Assembly: GCA_034401795.1 (NCBI GenBank)
Contig: CM067370.1
Coordinates: forward strand, 103,110,028 to 103,174,027
DNA: 64,000 bases
Direction of reading: 5' to 3'
Source of the DNA: Chaetoderma sp. LZ-2023a
Taxonomy: Eukaryota > Mollusca > Caudofoveata > Chaetodermatida > Chaetodermatidae
Each line of letters begins with the position of its first letter. Position 1 is the stretch's first letter. Positions 1 to 10,567 of this stretch are shown here, piece after piece. Under the pieces are notes generated by a model. The model made no database searches. It was not told where the DNA came from and was given only the letters and a program-made list of their open reading frames with translations. A program made the translations under genes and the position numbers.

Positions 1-987
1 AATTGTCCTTGACTGGCATATAGCCCTAAAGAAGAATTTGTTTACACCCTGGCAAGAAACATGTATCTTTAAGCATCAAAGTTATATTATTAACACCCTG
101 ATCATTACATCTGTTTCTAATGTCATGTAGAGAAATGCATCAAGGTAATGTATCATACATACAATACATGTTGGTGTGAACTCTAGCAATGTTAATTCAA
201 AGTACTTTTCATTTACATTGTAATTTATTTTAAGATTATAAGACTTATAACCCACTACCTAGGTAAAAACTGCTAAGAATATAGATCTTCTATTGGATAA
301 GGTCCATTTGCATGTTAAGAAAGGACCATTTTTAGAAAATTCAGAAGCGATTTGTTGCTGGCTTGTTCATCAAAGGATCGATAGGATAAAATGTGCTCAA
401 TTGGTTGTCATTCAATGGCTCTAAGAAAGGTGTGAAGAATTCAGATCTAGTCAAAATCAGAATGACAAAAAATTAGATTATTATTTTTCGAGTCATTAGT
501 TATAGATAATACAATTTCTGATTAGGAATGAAAGAATACTCTAATTGCTAAAAAATATTTACGGTTCTGTAGCTAATTTCAAAACGCTCAGAAATTTATA
601 GAACTATCAGTTATAAGGCTTAGTACAGAAATTTGAGTAGAGAGTTATTGGGGTTTTTTCAATTCAGCTCTTCAAGCTTAAATGATTAATCAAATATTCA
701 CTACGTGACATTGATTCCAATGAATCTATAATCAATTCTAGATACACTTTCAATTTGAATATATCCAAATTCTGCTCAAAATGACTATATGGTCATATTA
801 AATTTACCCTTGCAACATAAGGGGGTTATGCATTGTATTCGGATCTGTGTCATGTCTTTTAGTCTGTCTGTCTGTGTACTCAGAGTTAGAGCTCAAGAAC
901 TACTGATCCGATTTTGCTCAAATTTTAACAAACAAAGGATCTTACCAAGAACGAGAATTTCCAAAACTAGAACGTATTCAGGATTAA
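1..987. other. AT-rich stretch, no feature recognised
   Basis: AT-rich, low-complexity-free DNA. The only ORF of note (789-1064, 91 codons) runs into the start of the downstream repeat and has no recognisable domain, so I do not call it. No RNA gene or terminal repeat was seen. Confidence 0.5.
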
Positions 988-2815
988 ACAAGAGGCCCAA
1001 GGGGCCTGTGTCGCTCAGCTGGAGCACCATCAATTTTTGTCAAAATTGTTGGTGGGTGTTTTAGCAGTCTTTTAAATGAGTTTGTGGACATTTTTGCAAG
1101 TGCAATATGGCCGCCAAACACACTACATTTTGATTTCCCACGGCGCCCATGTTTTTTTGATGGATCAACTTCCCTTGAACAAATTTTAATGGCCCAAATT
1201 TCGGCCTGATCCCTTCTGCAGTGCTGGAGGAGTCATTTTCATCAAAACCAGGTCATCCAAGATGGTTGCCGAACCATTTGGTCAATCAAGTCCTCTTGAA
1301 CAAACTTGGCTTACCTCTTCGCCTAGATGAAGATTCCCCAAGTGGTTTCGGAGAAGATTTTTAGACATTTCCTGAAATTGGCCGAAATCCAAAATGGCCA
1401 CTGGGCAAATTGGCCGATCGGGTTCATTTGAACAAACTTCGATCCTTATGCCCTAAGGATGCTTCCCGCCAAATATAATTGAAATTGGCCTGGCAGTTCT
1501 CAAGAAAACATTAAAAATTTCCCATTGCTTTAGCATGGGAGTTTTTGACGAGAAAATTATCCAAGATGGCCGGCAAACCGTTTATCCGACAGTTTCGAAA
1601 ATTGTAAATTTGAACTCAGAATACCCAAAAACATATATAGAACCAATTTTGGCCTCAAAATCCATCAAATAAAAAAGTCCATTATGTCCGCCAAACACAC
1701 CACATTTTGATTGGCCCATGGCGGCCATGTTTTTTGACGGAGCAACTTTAATGGCCCTTAGTCCCTAATCATATCTCCCAAATTTTGGCCTGATCCATTC
1801 AGCGGTTCTGGAGAAGTTGTTTTCGGGAAAACTAGGTCATCCAAGATGGCTACCGAACCATTCGGTTAACCAAGTCGTCTTGAACAAAATTGGCTTACCT
1901 CTTTGCCTAGATGAGGTTTCATAAGTTTTGAATCGATTCCCCAAGCCATTTCGGAGAACAAGATTTTTAAAGACATTTCTAAAAATCGGCCAAAATCCAA
2001 GATGGTCGCCGGCCAAATTGGCCAATTGGTTTCGTTTGAACAAACTTGAATCTCTATGCCCTAAGGATGCTTCCTGTCAAATATAATTAAAATCGCCCCA
2101 GAAGTTCTCGAGAAGATATTTTTAATTTCCCATTGATTTAGTATGGGAGCTTTTGGTGTGAAAATGATCCAAGATAGCCACCAAACCGTTTATCCGACAG
2201 TTTCGAAAATTGCAAATTTGATATCAGAATACCCAAAAACCTATATAAAACCAATTTCGGCCTCAAAATCCATCAAATAAAAAAATCCAATATGGCTGCC
2301 AAACATGCTATATTTTGATTGGCCCACGGCGGCCATGTTTTTTGACAAATCAACTTCTCTTGAACAAACTTTACTGGCCCTTAGTTCCTAATCATATCTG
2401 CCAAATTTCGGCCCGATCCCTTAAGCGGTTCTGGAGAAGTTATTTTCCCTAAAACTAGGTCACCCAAGATGGCCACCAAACTATTTAACCAATTAATTTC
2501 CCTTGAACAAATTTGGTTGAGCTCTTGCCCTAGATCATATTTCATGCGGTTTCCTTAAATCCCTCAAGCGGTTTCGGAGATTTTTAAAGACGTTTCTAAA
2601 AATCGGCCAAAATCTAAGATGGCCACCGGCCTAATTGGCTGATCGGCTTCATTTGAACAAACTTGGATCCCTATGCCCTAAGGATGCTTCCTGCCACATA
2701 TAATTGAAATTGGCACAGCGGTTCTTGAGACGAAGTCGTTTAAAGGAAAAGTTGACGGACGGACGACGGACGCCACGACATAAGCTCACTTGGCCTTTCA
2801 GGCCAGGTGAGCTAA
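988..2815 (+). repeat. Family A interspersed repeat, long copy with three internal units
   Basis: The copy opens with ACAAGAGGCCCAAGGGGCC and a CTCAGCTGG box, and closes with GGCCAGGTGAGCTAA. The CTCACCTGG-type start and the CCAGGTGAG end are inverted, so the termini can pair. Between them a unit of about 580-605 bp repeats three times; each unit holds a CCATGTTTTTTGA block (near 1150, 1730 and 2335), a TTGAACAAACTTGG block and several CCAAGATGGC boxes. A GACGGACGGACG run sits just before the 3' end (about 2755-2775). I know this repeat type as abundant in bivalve genomes; its transposition mechanism is not evident. All ORFs across it are chance frames. Longest clean copy beside 8615-10567. 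Confidence 0.85.
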
Positions 2816-2844
2816 AAATGGATCGGGCCATGATCAGGTAAAAA

Positions 2845-3308
2845 ACAAGAGGCTCAAGGGCCTGTGGCGCTCACCTAGACCATTAGCATTTGAACCATTT
2901 GCATTTAAATAGATATGATGGATAATTTTCGGAAAATCCAAGATGCCCAGCCAAAAAAATTACCAACCAAAATTCTGAATAGAAGTTCTAGAGTCTACTA
3001 TGATAGGGTCAATCTAGCCAAATTTGGTTGAAATATGTCAAGTGACTAAGGAGGCGTAGCAATTTGACAATTTCCTGTAAATTTTTCATAAAATCTAAGA
3101 TCTAAAACCTAAAAAATGTATCAATCAAAATTCTGAATAGAAGTCCTAGAGCCTATGGCGATAGGATCCTTTCAGGCAAATTTGGTTAAAACCAGTCAAG
3201 ATGGTAATAAGAAGCAATTTGACAATCTCTGGACAAGAATCAGACAGACGGACGGATGCACGGATGGCGAGCGCCATCACATAATACCCCGCTTTGTGCG
3301 GGCATATA
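2845..3308 (+). repeat. Family A, short variant copy
   Basis: Starts ACAAGAGGCTCAAGGGCC only about 30 bp after the preceding copy ends, in the same orientation. The body differs: it carries the AATTCTGAATAGAAGT and GCCAAATTTGGTT blocks, repeated twice, rather than the CATGTTTTTTGA unit. It ends in a GACGGACGGATGCACGGATGG run and a small GCCCGCACAAAGCGGGG-like hairpin. This resembles the sub-family seen at 10567-11460 and in 26376-29175. Confidence 0.7.
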
Positions 3309-3369
3309 AAAACGGAAAGGTTTATTATCTCTGATTGTTATCCCATTATGAAAAAGTGTCAGGGATATC

Positions 3370-4040
3370 ATAATCACCTCTGTCCATCCATCCGTCTGTC
3401 CGTCCATCACGCTATCTCTTCACAAACCATTGGGTGGAATTATGGGTTACACATATGATTGTGCTTTGCAAGATGGCACTTAGATTTGGCTCCACCCCCT
3501 TCAGATCACGGGGTGGGGGTCAAAAGATCAAATATTCAAAAAATTGCCTCCCAAACTATTGAGTGGCATTCAACCAAATTTGGTTTGTGTATTACCCATA
3601 TGATTGCGGATTGCAGGTTGCGTGACAACATCTTCATTTGACACGATCACCATGGGGGTGGGTAGGGGAAGGGGGGGAGGGGAGGTAGCCGGGTAAAGAG
3701 GTAAAAAAATATTCTAAAATCTATCCATCATGCTATCTCCTCTGAACCCGTTGTGTAGAATTCAACCAAATTTGGTATGTGGAGCACCCATGTAAGTGCA
3801 GATTGTGTCACAACATTTACAATGGGCTGTCTCCCACAGGGGGTGGGGAAAGGGCCATAAGGTCAAGAAATTTATCTCAATGCAACTCCTCTGAAATCGT
3901 TAAACAGGATTCAACCAAATTTAGTAGGTGAGTTACCCATATTATCGCAGAGTGCAACAGGAAATTTACATTTGACTCTTTCCCCATGGGTGAGGGTCAA
4001 GAGGTCAAAGGGGTAAATGTGGGGACATGCAATGACACAT
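3370..4040 (+). repeat. Decayed tandem repeat, 150-190 bp period
   Basis: Opens with a TCCATCCATCCGTCTGTCCGTCC run, then about four diverged units, each with a CTATCTCCTCTGAAAC-like box, a TTCAACCAAATTTGG box (3571, 3763, 3912) and a CCATGGGGGTGGGG box followed by a GTCAAGAGGTCAAA box. The spacing varies (192 and 149 bp). Similar tandem blocks are common in molluscs; no coding potential. Confidence 0.6.
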
Positions 4041-4867
4041 CATCGACCGAACAATCTAGTTCTTAACAAGGAAAAATTAGTTACCTCTTCGGGATGTAGA
4101 AATTGTTTGGGTGTAGCGGAAATAATCTAGTTCTTGTCTTATATTGTTAAAGTTTTGCAAATACCATGGTTCAAAGACCACTGTTTTCGCCAGCTTGGCC
4201 ATTATAGGGTTAAAGTAGATTTCTTTTGGGGAAAAATGTGGCAACAGTGTAATCATGTGACGTAACACTTTCAGGCATTAGCCAACTGAACTTTATTAAT
4301 ATTACTGACCAGAAAAACAGGTATTTGAGTACAAGGGGTTATTACTTGGTATATCCATTGTACGTGACATGCCAAGAACAACATAAATAGTAATGGTAAT
4401 GCGCTACAAGACAAGATACAAAACAGCAAAACACTCAGCAAGAGCAATGTCATATCATTCAATATCTAGTATATCATATGTAATACATACATTGAGACAA
4501 AACAAAATGGAATGGGATATATTAGGCTGCTGACAACAGAAGGGCCAACGGAGGAATTAAAGGATTGAGATAGAAACTGGGCAAAGAAGATGGGGTATAG
4601 ATATTGTGAAAGAATAGTCTGAAGCTTTATCAAATTCTTCTGCTTTCCCAAAGTGATCATGCTTACAGTCGTAGTCCAGCACGGGACATAAAAAGGAAGG
4701 TCCTGCATAGTTCTTCAGCTGGCCCAAGAGTTTTGTTTCAAGTCATTTAATTCCAATTTATAATTTTTCTAAAAGCTTGATGCCTTGCTTCTGGTTGTCC
4801 AGACGCGAACTGAGGTGTCAGTTGAGTCTGGATGCCAATGTGCTGTTTGCACCTCCTTTTATACTCT
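4041..4867. other. No gene or repeat recognised
   Basis: AT-rich sequence with only short ORFs. Three consecutive minus-strand ORFs of 63-80 codons (4077-4708) show hydrophobic stretches but no family resemblance and no shared frame. Treated as non-coding. Confidence 0.4.
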
Positions 4868-5110
4868 TTGGCTACACCAAATGTACCCGTTTATACCCGT
4901 TTGGTTGTGTACTTATACCCATTTGTACCCGTTTGGGTGTGTACTTGTACCCGTTTGTTGGGGTAGTTTTTTAATTGTTTTTGTCATTGTATACCCGTTT
5001 GTTGTGTGGGTATGCTTCCTATATACCCGGTTGGCTTGTTTTTTTATACTCAAAAGTGTGAATATATGTGTATCTTATAAGTTGCATATACCCGGTTGGT
5101 TGTATACATA
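4868..5110 (+). repeat. Degenerate TACCCGTTTG minisatellite
   Basis: At least eight copies of TACCCGTTTG or TACCCGGTTG spaced 7-60 bp apart, with GGGTGTGTACTTG linkers in the first half. The overlapping 108-codon plus-strand ORF is a by-product of the repeats. It lies downstream of the zinc-finger ORF on the minus strand, where the unit reads CAAACGGGTA. Confidence 0.75.
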
Positions 5111-5293
5111 ATTGGTGGGTTGGTTTTTATACACTTTCTGTTTGTATACTTTAGCGGGTGGTTTTTAGCGCAGGGAAGAATGGGGGGGATGACAGTGATT
5201 TCTTGTAGCTCTGCTGGGTTTGCAGTTTTCATTTTTTGTGGTAAAAAGGAGTATGTCGGTCATTGTTTGGCGTGTTGGTGAAAACGGTCCAAT

Positions 5294-5355
5294 GTTGATC
5301 CAGACAACTAGCGTTTCGTGCCATTGTTACGGCTTAACTCATCAGAGGACTGACA
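5294..5355 (-). ncRNA. Candidate hammerhead ribozyme of a Penelope-like element
   Basis: On the minus strand the sequence reads CTGATGAG (5345-5338), then GAAAC (5317-5313), then GTC (5305-5303), in the order required for a hammerhead core. Stem II can form from GU plus GCC pairing with GGC plus AC, with a three-base UAA bulge. Stem III is minimal (A-U, C-G, G-U closing a five-base loop). Stem I pairs GUCC with GGAU but has a U-U mismatch beside the cleavage site. Minimal hammerheads of this type are established components of Penelope-like retroelements, and a Penelope GIY-YIG fragment lies 1 kb upstream on the same strand. Activity is not shown; the stem I mismatch and stem II bulge are reasons for doubt. 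Confidence 0.4.
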
Positions 5356-5507
5356 TATTCTGATTCAGAATATTTCCGTAAGATGTTTTGAGCTTTATGT
5401 GTTTGGAGAGTTATAGTTTTGGTAAAATCCAAAAAATAAAGTTTTTTGGGGGTAATATTGAGAACACAGTTTGTGAGCGATAGATAGAGAGGTAGTGTTT
5501 CTTACCT

Positions 5508-6155
5508 TTATAAATCTTCTAGGAGAGCCAGGAGTGATTCTGGTCTTAATTCTTCATCCAGCCAGTCAGTGTCCCAGTGTGTCGGGGACTCTATGTTGTG
5601 GGTGGGGTTTGTTGGGAATGGTCTTTCCCACCAGTCATCTGGTGTGGGCGCTCTGTACCACAGGTTGGTGGTACGGTCTGGTTCCGGGCTGGAAAGCGGA
5701 TCTGAGTAACCTGTGAAGTGCCCCGGTTCGTCTGGCCGTTTTGTTCGGTGGTTGGTGTTGGTGGTGTGTTTGCCACTGATTCTGGTGCCGCTTGTAATGG
5801 TGTTGGCGCTACTGTTGGCGCTGGTGATGGGGATCGTGTTGGAGTGTCCCGTAGGCGATGGTGAATTGTCTCTGTATGGAGATCTCCGCGGACTTCTCTC
5901 TTTGGCGAGAGCAATGTCACAGGCTGTAACTTGCCTGTTGATGTTGCATAGACCAATAACAATTTGATGTTGAGTCGGGAACAGACTGTGGCGGACACCT
6001 AGGTGTGACCGGAACTGTTCTGTCCTATTATTCTTTTCACAACAAACCAAACACCACCAAATTCCTTGTTGTCTGTGAACTATCCTGTCGTGTCTATATA
6101 GACCCGAGCTGAATTTGTAGCTGTTTGTGCACTTGGTGCAGTGAAAACGGTCCAT
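5508..6155 (-). CDS. Two-finger C2H2 zinc-finger protein, 215 residues
   Basis: Intact minus-strand ORF, clearly more GC-rich than its surroundings. Residues about 5-56 hold two C2H2 fingers: C-x2-C-x12-H-x4-H beginning FHCTKC, and a second of the same spacing beginning WWCLVC, separated by a short linker with HRQQG. Residues about 85-165 are rich in Ser, Thr, Pro and Asn and look disordered. The C-terminus is acidic with leucines (WLDEELRPESLLALLEDL), like an activation or binding helix. The first ATG directly precedes finger 1, so the start is well placed. A consensus splice donor (AG|GTAAG, 5507-5501) follows the stop codon by two bases. Nucleic-acid binding is inferred from the fingers. 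It may be a host gene or an accessory ORF of the neighbouring Penelope-like element; neither is proven. Confidence 0.55.
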   Translation of the reverse strand: MDRFHCTKCTNSYKFSSGLYRHDRIVHRQQGIWWCLVCCEKNNRTEQFRSHLGVRHSLFPTQHQIVIGLCNINRQVTACDIALAKERSPRRSPYRDNSPSPTGHSNTIPITSANSSANTITSGTRISGKHTTNTNHRTKRPDEPGHFTGYSDPLSSPEPDRTTNLWYRAPTPDDWWERPFPTNPTHNIESPTHWDTDWLDEELRPESLLALLEDL

Positions 6156-6220
6156 TAATAAACACTGTATAAACTCAAATGGCTGTTAGATTGTTTTGTA
6201 ATGGAATTTGACGTTGGTGT

Positions 6221-6277
6221 AGTGGACGTCATACGCAGTGTTGCGTCATTGCAGGTGTGACGTAATTAATTACGTCA
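6221..6277. promoter_or_regulatory. CRE-like TGACGT cluster with a perfect 20 bp palindrome
   Basis: TGACGTAATTAATTACGTCA at 6258-6277 is a perfect 20 bp palindrome. GGACGTCA (about 6224) and TGCGTCA (6242) lie beside it. TGACG half-sites bind CREB/ATF bZIP proteins in animals. The cluster lies 70-120 bp upstream of the zinc-finger ATG on the minus strand, a proper place for a promoter, but no TATA box or start site is evident. Confidence 0.35.
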
Positions 6278-6361
6278 TAAGCATCACCAAGAGTAGGGAG
6301 GCTTTGGTAACTAGAATTGCTAATTAAGTTTTACTACCTCAGTAGTTTAAAGGGTTACCAA

Positions 6362-6700
6362 TCCGCGTGGATACAGAATTTCTCACGATCCTTGCGGGGA
6401 GTCGTTGCTCATATGCTATCAGGGTCGTGATGGAGTACTTCTATGATCCTATAGTTTAAGGAACAGTGATTGGTGAGATTAAAGTGAATGGCGACAGGTG
6501 TGTCTTTCTTATTCTTAATATCCCTAAAATGTTCCTTAATACGTACTTGAAATTCACGTTTTTTTTCTCCCACGTATTGTTTGTAACACTTATTACATGT
6601 TAATAGATAAATAACATGGCCAGTTTGGCAAAATGTTTTTGTTTTGATATGATATTTAAGCCCTGTTTGTGAGCTTCTGAACAATTTATAGTCAGTCTAT
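6362..6700 (-). pseudogene. Penelope-like element GIY-YIG endonuclease, fragment
   Basis: The minus-strand frame shows the C-terminal endonuclease of a Penelope-like retroelement: an FRSSQTGLKYHIK lead-in, a Cys, then VIYLLTC (GIY box), CYKQYVGE (YIG box), an R-x3-H segment and PVAIHFN. After an in-frame TGA at 6411-6409 the same frame continues with RKDREKF, matching the usual DRE-x-F/W-I segment of this family, before homology is lost. The reverse-transcriptase part expected upstream is missing and is replaced by short TTGTCAGTCT repeats. In the family this domain nicks DNA for target-primed reverse transcription. This copy is truncated and broken. Confidence 0.8.
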
Positions 6701-6782
6701 TGTCAGTGTTCATATTTAATGTTAGTTTATTGTCAGTCTGTTGTCACATCTTGCCAGTCTGTTGTCAGTCTATTACCAGAAA
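6684..6782. repeat. Short direct repeats, TTGTCAGTCTATT-like
   Basis: Five to six diverged copies of a 10-20 bp unit around TTGTCAGTCT, lying exactly where the Penelope fragment loses homology upstream. This may be a repair or slippage scar. Confidence 0.5.
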
Positions 6783-7602
6783 CACGTTTTCGTAAGTACT
6801 ACATTAGAGACCTGTACATTGTCCATCATAGGCTAAAGGCAATTTTTTAATGTAACATTCAAGTTTTCCCTTGGCCTGTAAATTAACATTCCTCAAGAGC
6901 ACTGCTGAGGCCAGTTTCAGCCACCTTGACAACAATATAGGTAACCGCAAACCATCTTATCTTGTTTTTCAACCATCTATCTTTAAAACACTATTTTTAG
7001 GCTCCAGAGGCAGGGAGGTGGTCTCATGATCAGGTTTGGCCATAGTGGTGAAAATGTTAGTGCACTGCCAAATCCGAATGCTATTATCTGTGAGTAAAAT
7101 AATGGATTGAGTCTCAGAAACTGCTAGTTTGAACAATTCTTATGTATATACCCGAGTAATATTCTGCACATTACCATGGTAACCATGAATAATGAAATGT
7201 TTCTAACAGCCAAGAATAATATTACTTTGTAAAGGGTCTAGTGTATTGTGATCTAATTGTAAAGCAAGGGCAATTAAATTAATGCAATTTGCACTCGTGC
7301 TTTATGGAGGAAACCAGTCATTTCTGACATTTTGTGCATTGAACAATGTCAGACAATGTGCAGTACAACTCAGATATAAATTAAAATGTTTTCAAAACAA
7401 AAACAGAAACGTGTTAGTTAGTATAAATTTGAAAACGATGTAAGGAATGTTCTGTTGAATATTTTGGACCCAAATTGATTGCTGCCTTAAACAGAAATGG
7501 CTTCCAATCAAATTACGTCGAAAATCAACATTTTATATTGTTTTGGAAACATGTTACGTCTGAGCTGTACTGTAATCAAATTGCTGCCTAGATGTATCAT
7601 AT
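6783..7602. other. No gene or repeat recognised
   Basis: AT-rich DNA with no ORF of note and no terminal repeat that I could see. Confidence 0.4.
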
Positions 7603-7811
7603 TTAACCCTTTAACCCTCGAATTTGTTCAAGAAAGCTGACCAAGACAAGACTAATTTTGAAAATTTACCACTGGAATGACTGGCTCGGTTATCGAGCCA
7701 GTCATCCCAGTGGTCAATTTTCAAAAATAGTGTTCTCTTTTTCTGCAAAAGGACATTCCTCAAAACCACTGCAGAAGACGTTTTGGGCTGATATGAGGCT
7801 TAAAGGGTTAA
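7603..7811. mobile_element. Family M palindromic TTAA element (piggyBac-like MITE)
   Basis: Opens TTAACCCTTTAACCCTCG and closes TTAAAGGGTTAA. The centre is a long hairpin: TGAAAATTTACCACTGGAAT then GACTGGCTCGGTTATCGAGCCAGTC and the reverse of the first arm. TTAA at both ends suggests piggyBac-type insertion, which is an inference. The 72-codon ORF here is a chance frame. Confidence 0.75.
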
Positions 7812-8099
7812 TAGGATTTATAAGCTATACTAGTATTCTGTTTATCAATGTGTATCCGATGAAGGTCGAAATCTGAATCAACAACAGTATTCAGCACAGC
7901 TTGAAATTACTATCAATGGATGATTCTTTGAGCCCTTATTGTTACGGTTCTAGGTCTTACTTGGCAGAATCAACAATGATTTGCAGCCCTTCAATTTGAA
8001 AGTTATTGTAACAATTGCCAGGCATTCAACCAAATTGTATTTAAATTATTCATTAATTTAATTATATTTGACTTTCAGAGTTTCCCGAAGGGAGCATAC

Positions 8100-8295
8100 T
8101 TAACTCTTAGCACACTGATGTCAATATTCTTTCTTTCAGTGTCAATAGCAAAGAAACTGGTGTACACTTTTCAACAATTTTGGTGGAAGATAGACAGCAC
8201 CATCTTCCATCAAATTTGTTGAAAAATAAATACCAGTTCATCTTTTACTCCAATTTGAAATTTTAAAATTTTGGCATCAGAGTGGTAAGGGTTAA
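8100..8295. mobile_element. Family E TTAA element, copy 1
   Basis: TTAACTCTTAGCACACTGATG opens and CATCAGAGTGGTAAGGGTTAA closes the copy, with a shared body (GCAAAGAAACTGG, ACCAGTTCATCTTTTA) that recurs at 29486-29655. The termini are inverted repeats of about 23 bp with some decay. TTAA ends fit a piggyBac-type MITE. Confidence 0.7.
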
Positions 8296-8614
8296 TTCTC
8301 TACATGTATTCAAATCCTAACTGCCAACAAAGTGATATTTGAAGATGTCCTGTGAGAGAAATGCTCCTGCTATGTTTACTTCACTGGTGATTAGTGCTAT
8401 GGTTGGAAAAACTCTTTGGAGTGGTGCCGAGATGACCATCAAACACAGGAAATCAGGGAGGTACATGAAGTATAGGTGGACAGTTCAACACAGACATGCA
8501 AAACTCAATACATATTTAACATTCTATATTCTAAATTAATAGAAGACTGACCAGTTTCAAAATATTTTGCAACATTAATATTTACCCTCCATGACATTTC
8601 CACAAGAACTAAAA
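8296..8614. other. No gene recognised
   Basis: Contains only a 66-codon plus-strand ORF (8339-8539) without recognisable features. Confidence 0.35.
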
Positions 8615-10567
8615 ACAAGAGGCTGATGGGGCCTGTATCGCTCGCCTGGAATTATTGGCCACAGGCACATCTGAACAAAACAACATGATCACTGGAAAAA
8701 TGAAACAATCTAATTTCTGTGTGAAGTTTTAGCCAAGTTTTATTAAAATTGGCCCAGTGGTTAATAAGTTGTCTTTTATATGATTTTTTCAGAAATTTTC
8801 AGAAAATCCAAGATGGCCACAAAACAGGCAAAATTTTTATTGATCCACGGTGACCATGTTTTTTTAAATATCAACTTTCCATGGACAAACTTTAATGGCC
8901 ATCAGTCATTAATGATATCTTTCAAGTTTCATCCTGATCTATTTAGAGGTAGAGGTCACTTTCGGGAAAACTAGGTTACGTAAGAATGCCCACTGAAACA
9001 TTTGGACAATTAAGCTCCCTTGAACAAACTTGGTTCAGCTGTTGCCCCTGATGTCGTTTCATAAGTTTTGATTTGATCTCCCAAGCAGTTTCGCAGATTT
9101 TTTAAGCTGTTTCTAAAAATTGCGCAAAACCCAAGATAGCCGCCAGCCAAATTGACCGACCAGCTTCCTTTGAACAAACTTGGATTGCTATGCCCTAAGG
9201 ATGCTTCCTGCCAAGTATAATCAAAATCGGGCTAGCAGTTCTCGAGGAGACATTTTAAATTTCCCCATTGCTTTAGTATATGGGGAGTTTTTGGAGGGAA
9301 AATATCCAAGATGGCTGCATCCAATAGTTTCCAAAGTGGAAATCTGAAATCAGCATACTCGAAAACATATATAAAACCAATTTCGGGTGCAAAAGTCATC
9401 AAATAACAAAAATCCAATATGGCCACCAAACACGCCACATTCTGATTGGTCCATGGCGACCATGTTTTTCTACGTATCAACTTTCCTTTAACAAATCTTA
9501 AGGGCCCTCATTCCCTAATCATATCTGCCAAATTTCGGTCCGATCCATTCAGTGGTTCTGTGGAAGTCGTTTTCGCAAAAACTAGGTCATCCAAGATGGC
9601 CGCCAAACTATTTGGCCAATCACGTTTCCTTGAACAAACTTGAATCAGCTCTTGCCCTAGATGATATTTCATGAGTTTTGAATCGATCACACAAGCTGGT
9701 TTGGAGAAGATTTTTAAAGACATTTCTAAAAATTAGCCAAAATCCAAGATAGAGCCGATCGGCTTCGTTTGAACAAACTTGGATTTCTATGCCCTAAAGA
9801 TGCTTTCTGACAAATATACTTGAAATCGGCTCAGTGGTTCTCGAGAAGACATTAAAAATTCTCCATCGCTTTAGTACTGGGAACTTTTTACCAGGAAAAG
9901 GATCCAAGATGGCTATCACAGTTTATCTGATAGTTTCGAAAATGGCAAATTTGAAATCAGAATACCAAAAAACCTATATAAATTTATTTTGGCTTCAAAA
10001 TTCATCAAATAACAAAATCCAAAATGCCCACCAAATACGCTACATTTGGATTGGCCCACAGCGGCCATGTATTTTTACGCATCAACTTCCCTTGAACAAA
10101 CTTTCAATGGCCCTTAGTCCCCAATCATATCTACCAAATTTGGGCCCAATCCACTCAGCGGTTCTGTAGAAGTCATTTTCATGAAAACTAGGTCATCCAA
10201 GATGGATGCTAAACTATTTGGCCAATCAAGTTCCGTTGAACAAACTGGGTTCAGCTCTGGCCCTAGGTGATATTTCATGAATTTTGAATCGATCCCCAAG
10301 GGGTTTCAGAGATGATCTTTAAAGACATTTCTAAAGATTGGCCAAAATACAAGATCACCGCTGGCCAAATTAGCCGATCGGCTCGGTTTGAACAAACTTG
10401 GATCCATATTCCCTAACGATGCATCTTGCCAAATATAATTGAAATCAGCCCAGTGGTTCTCGAGAAGTCGTTTAAAGAAAAAGTTGCCCGACACCGGACA
10501 AACAAACAGATGACGGAAAGTCGCCATGACATATAGGCTCACTTGCCAGGTCTGGCCAGGTGAGCTA
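8615..10567 (+). repeat. Family A interspersed repeat, long copy
   Basis: Starts ACAAGAGGCTGATGGGGCC and ends CTGGCCAGGTGAGCTAA. It has the same three-unit interior as 988-2815: the CCATGTTTTT block lies near 8855, 9460 and 10063, a period of about 605 bp. Each unit holds the CCAAGATGG and CCCTTGAACAAACTT boxes. The two long copies share their whole layout, so the three-unit form is probably the standard element. Confidence 0.85.

Noticed and set aside
789..1064. 91-codon plus-strand ORF as a gene
   Set aside because: It runs into the start of the family A repeat and has no recognisable domain.
4868..5110. TACCCGTTTG array as a CRISPR array
   Set aside because: Units are short, degenerate and irregularly spaced, there are no unique spacers of constant length, and the DNA is eukaryotic.
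4785..5111. 108-codon hydrophobic ORF on the plus strand as a membrane protein
   Set aside because: Its Tyr-Pro-Phe pattern comes from the TACCCGTTTG minisatellite, and the start is in no special context.
5495..5967. Plus-strand ORFs of 73 and 84 codons opposite the zinc-finger ORF
   Set aside because: They are antisense shadows of the GC-rich minus-strand coding region.
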